A stretch of 64,000 bases of DNA from Strongyloides papillosus (lineage: Eukaryota > Nematoda > Chromadorea > Rhabditida > Strongyloididae). This document shows, piece by piece, positions 58,067 to 64,000 of the stretch (position 1 is its first letter; every line of letters begins with the position of its first letter). The stretch lies in contig SRSI01000007.1 in NCBI GenBank assembly GCA_005656395.1, forward strand, positions 558,001-622,000. The letters are read 5' to 3'. Both the position numbers and the translations under genes were made by a program. The notes under the pieces were generated by a model, which was given only the letters and a program-made list of their open reading frames with translations, had not been told where the DNA came from and ran no database searches.

Positions 58067-60209
58067 TTGGCCCAGATTTTTATGATTAAATATCCTTAAG
58101 ATGTGCTTTTTTTAATATAAGGGGAAACGATTCTTTAAAGTTTTGGCTTGTAATTAACCAAGTTACTTTTAAAAAACATCAATTTTTTAGTCACTTTTTT
58201 GTGTAATTTTGTGTCATAAACAACTTTCATTAAAGTTAATTAAAGTTTTTCGTTCATGAATTATTTGAAAATTACAGCTAAGAAATAATAGGAAAACTTT
58301 ATATTATAAAGATCAATTATTGACTGGTCATGCTATAAATCAAAAAGTGGTTGCAGTTATATAAAAAATATTAAGAGTATGCGTAAAAGGCTCTAACAGA
58401 GCTATTTGAAAGCCCAATTTTCGGCTGGTTTTTGTAAAAATAAAATGTTCTTACTTTTTTAAATGCCCATGATCATTGAAGTTTTTATCTTTTTGTTTTC
58501 TTTCTCTGTCTAAAATCATGTTTTACATTTTCTAAAGAAAAACTTACCTTTCTTTTTAAAGCAAAATGTTGTTCCCCAGATCTTGCTCTTTTATCTTTTC
58601 CTCCTCCACGTCCTTTTCCTGTTTTAATTGCTTTCTTGTAGTATGACTTATTTCTCTAGAAATAACTCTTGATGCTCTTTTAACTTTTTCAACATCTCAT
58701 TTTAAAGAGCTATTAAATTTTATATATTTTTGAAAAAAAGATTTACAGCTCTTTTTTTATTATATTGTATTTTTTTGATCTTTTATTAAAATTTGTTCTT
58801 CTTTTTGATTTTTACTCTAGTTTTAGATTTTCCACCATTACTTTTTGTTATTCTTCTTAATTCCGATACATTAAGAGTATTGAAATGTGGAAGCCCACCT
58901 TGTCTATCTTGAGTTTATTGGTAAATATTAGTACATTAGATTTTGATTCTTAAAAAAATGTGCTTTTGCTTTTTGAAACAGATGATCATTCAGCTTTTAC
59001 TAGCATTTTGATTAATGTTTTAAAATTCTTTGTAAAAGGAATACAAACATATTTTAAAGATATTTTCAAAGTTGCTCATTTAAAGTTTTTACTTCGGCAC
59101 AACTTTTAAATAGTAACAAAACTCTTTGTTATTTATATATAAAAAATGGTAGATTTTGCGTTAATTTTTATAATAAAAGTCATTATTTTTTTTAAATAAA
59201 TATAAGCATTGCAAAAATATCTTTGCTATGCAGTGTAAGATTGTAGAATTAAGAATAGCACTAATAACATTTATATGTAAAAATGATTTAACGTTAAAAT
59301 AATGAAAGTACTTGTTATTAAAAATTAATTTTTTTTAAGATTTCTGGTGCTCTTACGTTTCGATAGGGCCATGACAAATTTTTGTTTAGAGGTAAAAGTG
59401 ATAATAGCTTAGTATATGTGAGAGCTGATATCTAACAGAATTTCTATAAAAAAAAGTATAGTTTGTTAATATGTGGATACCGTTACTAAAATATAATACT
59501 GTTATATTGTATCAGGCATCTGTTATTTTTAGTTTGATCAATACAACATAAAAATTAATTTTAAAATATTGTATTAAATTTGTTTAATTTTTCACATTCT
59601 TTATAAAAGTTCCTTCTTTAGAAGCTAAATAAAACATTTATTTCGCTACAAAGAGTATTTTTATAATATATAATGATAAATAAATGAGTTTTGGGTTAGT
59701 TTGAGGGATTAAAGTAATTTTTTTACAACATTCATTTTTTGCTCAAAATTTCGGCCATACGTTATATATAAATAGGCTGTAGTCGTTAAATAAGGAACTG
59801 ATTAATAAAGTAATGAGTTTTTCACAACCAACTAACACAGTTATAACTATGTATTAAATTGAAAAGAGAAAACTTTTTGTTATGCTGAACCAAAGCAAAA
59901 TTAATACTGTTCGATGTACTAAAGACTATCGTTGTGCTATTTTTTTAACATAAAATATTTTATAAAATTGTTTTATTACTTAAAAATGTTATAAAATATA
60001 GAATATTTTACAAAGAACAAAAAAAGAGAGATATTTAAGTTAAAGCTGTTAAAAAAATAGGACTTTTAAATTCAAATTCCTTAGAAATGTTCTTAAATTA
60101 GAGTTTTAGTGGTGAAAAAATGATTACATAATAATGTAAAAAATTAAAATTTTTATTAATATTAAAGTATAAATGATTGATAACACATTTCGATTTTTTA
60201 TACTATATA
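58067..60209. other. Intergenic, weak basic reading frames
   Basis: Mostly AT-rich. On the minus strand between 58560 and 58920, short frames rich in Lys/Arg (KTGKGRGGGKDKRARSGEQ; GGLPHFNTLNVSELRRI) differ from the background. They are short and broken and match no family known to me. Confidence 0.3.
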
Positions 60210-61899
60210 TAGCAAGGTGCAATGAGGACGTTTTTTTAAAAACATTATTCCACCAAAAAAATGTTGTTGAAAAATGTACCCCTACTATAAATGTCCATAA
60301 CTTTTTAAAAAAAAAATATAACAATAAACAGCTATCATATTCGTAATCAGCATAAAAATTGCAATCTAATGATATAAAAAAAGTTTAAAAAAGTTAGAAA
60401 AAAATTTTTAGCACTTCATTAATTAATTAATATTTTTTTTAAATAGACGGATATCAAAAATCGGCTTGATCAGATTTAAGAATTAAGTCTTGGCTACAAA
60501 ATGAGTCATTAACCATACTCATAACTATTTTGGAAGCTTCAATAAATATTATTTTGTGTCCACAATTAAGCATGCCAAAATTCCAAAAAGCCATTTGATA
60601 ACTAATATCTCGATTTTAAAGTGAGATATCAAAAATCGGCTTGACTGGATTAAAGATTTGTGTCTTGGCTACAAAATGAGCCATTAACCATTTCCGTAGC
60701 TTGTCTGGGGGCTTCAATAAATATAATTTTCTGTCGATTTTTAAAAATGCCGAAAATTGAAAAAATAATTTGTTAAGTTTAATAACTCGATTTTAAAACG
60801 TGATATCAAAAATCGGCTTGATCAGATTTAAGATTAAAGTCTTGCCTACAAAATGAGCTATTAACCATACTCACAGCTATTCTGGGAGCTTCAATAAATA
60901 TTATTTTTTGTTAAGAATTTAGTATGCCAAAAATTTGAAAAAAATTTTTAAAATTTAATAACTCGATTTTGAAGAAAGATATTAACAATCGGCTTGATTA
61001 GATCAAGGATTCGTAGACGGGCTACAAAATGAGCCATTAACCATCTTTGTAGGGGGTCTGGGGGCTTCAAAAAATATTATTTTGTGTCAATTTTGAAATT
61101 TGCCAAAAATCAAAAAATAATTTTTAAAGTTTAATAACTCAATTTTAAAATCAAATATCAAATTTCGGCTTGATCAGATTTAAGATTTAAGCCTTGGCTA
61201 CAAAATGAGTTATTAAGAATGTTCACAGGTCTTCTGGGGGCTTCGATAAATATTATTTTTTGTCGACAATTTAGTATGCCAAAAATTTATAATTAATTTT
61301 TAAAATTTAATAACTCGACTTTGAAGCAAGATATTGAAAATCGGCTTGGTCAGATTAAAGATTCATGGCCGGGCTACAAAATGAGTCACTAACCATCTTC
61401 GTAGGTAGTCTGTGAGCTTCAATAAATATTGTTTTATGCCGTAGGTCAAATTTGGCAATTTTTTAAAAAATTTGTAGTATTTTTGCTAGCATTTTGTTTT
61501 TAAGCATTATTTAAGAATTTTTTATTAAAATATGCAATTAATAAGGCTATTATTAATTAAAAATTCGTACTATTTTTACAAAAATTTTTTTAAAAGCACT
61601 ATTTTAGAATTTTTCTTTGAAACAAGCAATTAATAAGTTTATTATTAGTTAAAAATTTGTAATTAATGCTTTTACATCCGTTTAAACCCCTATTTATTAA
61701 GATATACCAAGAGTAAACAAAATTAACTTTTGGTCCTCAAACGAAATTTTGTTTACTCCCTTTTAGGGGTATTTGCACTTTACTTTTTAGGAATATTATT
61801 TCATAAATAGAATCAGCATATTTGATTCTATATATGTACAAATTTTTAGGACAATAGGGGCAGTTTGAAATTTTGGTCAATTTTTATTGCACCTTGCTA
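60210..61899. mobile_element. Element with TAGCAAGGTGCAAT ends carrying a satellite
   Basis: TAGCAAGGTGCAAT at 60210 and its reverse complement ending at 61899 enclose 1.69 kb. Similarity between the ends fades beyond 14 bp. The interior is largely a six-unit 176-bp tandem array. No transposase frame. The short ends make the element call moderate. Confidence 0.45.
60450..61450 (+). repeat. Tandem 176-bp satellite, six units
   Basis: Units start at about 60450, 60625, 60802, 60978, 61154 and 61330, a period of 175-177 bp. Each contains GATATCAAAAATCGGCTTG, TGGCTACAAAATGAG, a TTAACCAT or similar block, and GCTTCAATAAATATTATT. Divergence between units is moderate. The array lies inside the inverted-end element. 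Confidence 0.85.
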
Positions 61900-62519
61900 A
61901 CTATATACATCAAATAAATCATTAATAACATTAATTTTAAACATTCTAAAAAGATTATATGACAAACTAGGGTATTCTAAGATTATAATACTATGTTCTT
62001 TCACTGATAATGATAAAAATTTCTAAAAAATAAAATAACTTTGAATAGTATCGTTAATTTTATTAAACAAAATTAACTACGTCTATAAACATTATATGAG
62101 ATGTATCGTGAGAATCGTGAATTATTTATTACCGCAATAGAATATAGAGATTTTAAGACAAGACAATGATGGCTATTTTTAAGGTACTTACTGTTGAGGA
62201 ATCGATAGTGCCTTCAGAAGTTAAAATCCTACAAGTCTAGTAAAATTGAGGATCAAGATTTTGACTATTTTAAAATTAGTCACAAAAATAACTTTGTAGA
62301 TTCTAAATTTGAATCTTATACTTATAGATAATTTATATGATATGAAAGTGAGCCAAATAATAAGACAGAAACGTCTAGAAATATGTTAAATAGCTACCTA
62401 AATAGATTCATCGGAAGAAAATGTACATAGAAATTTATATGCTTGAGCAAATACTCCGAAATATTGAAGCACATGTGGTTTCTTCAGCAAAAATTGAAAA
62501 GATCAATTGTTAATAAATA
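61900..62519. other. Intergenic, nothing recognised
   Basis: AT-rich; no gene seen. Confidence 0.3.
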
Positions 62520-62559
62520 AAATAATCACTATTATTTAAGGTTACTTTTAAATAAAAAT

Positions 62560-62960
62560 TTTATTTGATAGCCAAGAATGACCTTTTACGAGTGATTTTA
62601 TAAAAACAAAAATAATCAAGTTTTTTTATATTTGGCTGAAGCATTTTAATAATATTTATTGAAGCCTGTATTAAATCTATCATTGTGATTAATGTTTCAT
62701 TTTGTAGCTACGAATTTGTTATATAATCGCATGAAACAGATTTTTAATAAATGCATTTATTGTTGTAATATTAATATTTTTAATAATTTTTTGCGTATTT
62801 TATTAAACTTGACTGAATATTTTCAATAATATTTATTGAAGTGTGTACATGAGCTAGAGAAATGATTAATATCTTGTTTTGTAGATAACAGTTTGTTCTA
62901 AAATCGTATGTTACAGATTTTTAATAGTTAGCTTCTTAAAAAAATCTGCGTTAATTAATT
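62560..62960 (-). repeat. Two diverged inverted units of the 176-bp satellite
   Basis: AATAATATTTATTGAAG occurs at 62649 and 62825, exactly 176 bp apart. ATTTTGTAGCTACG and TTTTGTAGATAACA follow at matching offsets. Read in reverse they give CTTCAATAAATATTATT and GTAGCTACAAAAT, the core of the satellite at 60.4-61.4 kb. More diverged than that array. Confidence 0.6.
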
Positions 62961-64000
62961 TTCTACAAAAAGTTTTTAAAATGAATTTTTTTATAAGTTT
63001 TGGTATCACTAGATTCAGAACATTTACTCTGGTTATGAATTTATTATTATTAATTACTGAAATGTCATTAATAATTAAAAAAATTGAGACTTTTCAGCTT
63101 TTTATTCCATTGGAATAAAGTTTTTTTTAAAACAATACATATGCCAGATCGCTCAACATATCATGCATTTAGTTGGATTTTTTTTGCATCAGATCAAGTT
63201 TATTTATTTTTAAAATGACCTTTTTTACACAAATCAAAAATTATTGTCAAATAATTTATCCAAATATTATTTGTACTAAAATATTTAACAAAATTAGATA
63301 TTTTTTTAAGTGTGTAGTTGTAAAAACACTTCAATATAATATTTTTATTATTTATAATATAACTTATACAATCTCGTAGATATTTTAACAATGATTTTGG
63401 AAATTATGTAAAATCGTATTCAAATGTTGAAGGCCTTTAATGAGAAGCTTTAAACGATGTTCAATTAAGAATTGTCTCAAGTGGTTAAAAGTTTATAAAA
63501 TGAAATAATTTATTGTAAAACTATTTGAATTACAATGTTTTTTAATTTATTAGAAAATTAGTGAACATTCCATGGACGGTAATTATTCTAAATCATTGAT
63601 ACACTTATAATCCTGGTGGAGTCTTGGGATCCTAAAGAGGGTTTTTTTTGTTTGAAGTATAACAATAAACTTTAGTTGAATTTATATTTTAATAAAGGGG
63701 TAAATAATATAATACTAAAGATATAAATACATTTAAAAAGCATGAATACTCAAATTTAACTATCTATTTCTAATTTGGTAACTGACCTAATCTGATAATT
63801 CGTTTTATACTACTTCCTTTTATGGTCTTTGAGATAGTTAACGTATTCTTTTTGATATATATTGTTTTGTATTGAGTTCGACACAACATTTGCGGTCCAC
63901 AAACTTGTGTTTATGCTAAAAGCATTTTTAAATGAATAAAGTAGCCAAATGTAATTGTTATGCAAGCATTACTTTTAAAATCATATTTTTAACATTAGAA
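62961..64000. other. Intergenic, nothing recognised
   Basis: AT-rich to the window end; no gene or repeat identified. Confidence 0.3.

Noticed and set aside
58560..58920. Minus-strand Lys/Arg-rich frames
   Set aside because: Short, broken and unmatched; mentioned only as a gap description.
1..64000. tRNA, rRNA or CRISPR arrays
   Set aside because: No B-box-like GGTTCRANNCC with a cloverleaf and no spaced short direct repeats were found; the tandem array at 60.4 kb is a satellite.

Overview
The window is strongly AT-rich nuclear DNA from a nematode. The evidence is small introns (about 37-55 nt) with GTAAGT/GTATGT donors and TTTTCAG/TTTTAG acceptors, acceptor-like sites just upstream of several ATGs (as in spliced-leader trans-splicing), and gene families typical of nematodes. 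The mix of cholinesterase-like carboxylesterases, hyaluronidases, very low GC and compact genes would suit a clade IV parasite such as Strongyloididae. The genus is an inference, not something the sequence proves.

Region 1 (0.6-3.9 kb) holds two intact two-exon genes: an INO80 complex subunit E homologue and a nuclear factor I (CTF/NFI) transcription factor. Region 2 (4.1-16.9 kb) holds recognisable housekeeping genes that are almost all frame-broken. They are an M17 leucyl aminopeptidase, a UPF0390/C19orf53-like small protein, a NOL8-like nucleolar protein, and two SLC12 (NKCC-type) cation-chloride cotransporter copies lying tail to tail. The plus-strand SLC12 copy is a pseudogene; the minus-strand copy keeps an intact transporter domain but a broken C-terminal domain. 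Region 3 (16.9-31.2 kb) is a repeat-bearing gene desert with one tiny secreted-peptide-like reading frame, a pogo/Tigger-like MITE and dispersed repeats.

Region 4 (31.2-56.6 kb) is the most interesting part. A secreted carboxylesterase plus hyaluronidase pair on the plus strand is mirrored by a hyaluronidase plus carboxylesterase pair on the minus strand. The arms converge on a centre (41-45 kb) with a cluster of small, mostly decayed coiled-coil genes. All four enzymes have predicted signal peptides and very many N-glycosylation sequons. The two hyaluronidases share exon structure and keep the catalytic Asp/Glu pair. The two carboxylesterases have lost opposite parts of the cholinesterase site: the plus copy keeps Ser-Glu-His but lacks the choline-binding Trp, while the minus copy keeps the Trp but has His in place of the nucleophilic Ser. 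Each arm is interrupted by its own mobile elements, and one MITE supplies the last codons of the plus hyaluronidase.

Region 5 (56.6-64 kb) is gene-free and repeat-rich: a 1 kb element with terminal inverted repeats, an element carrying six tandem 176-bp units, and two diverged units of the same period in opposite orientation further right. No tRNA, rRNA or CRISPR was seen.
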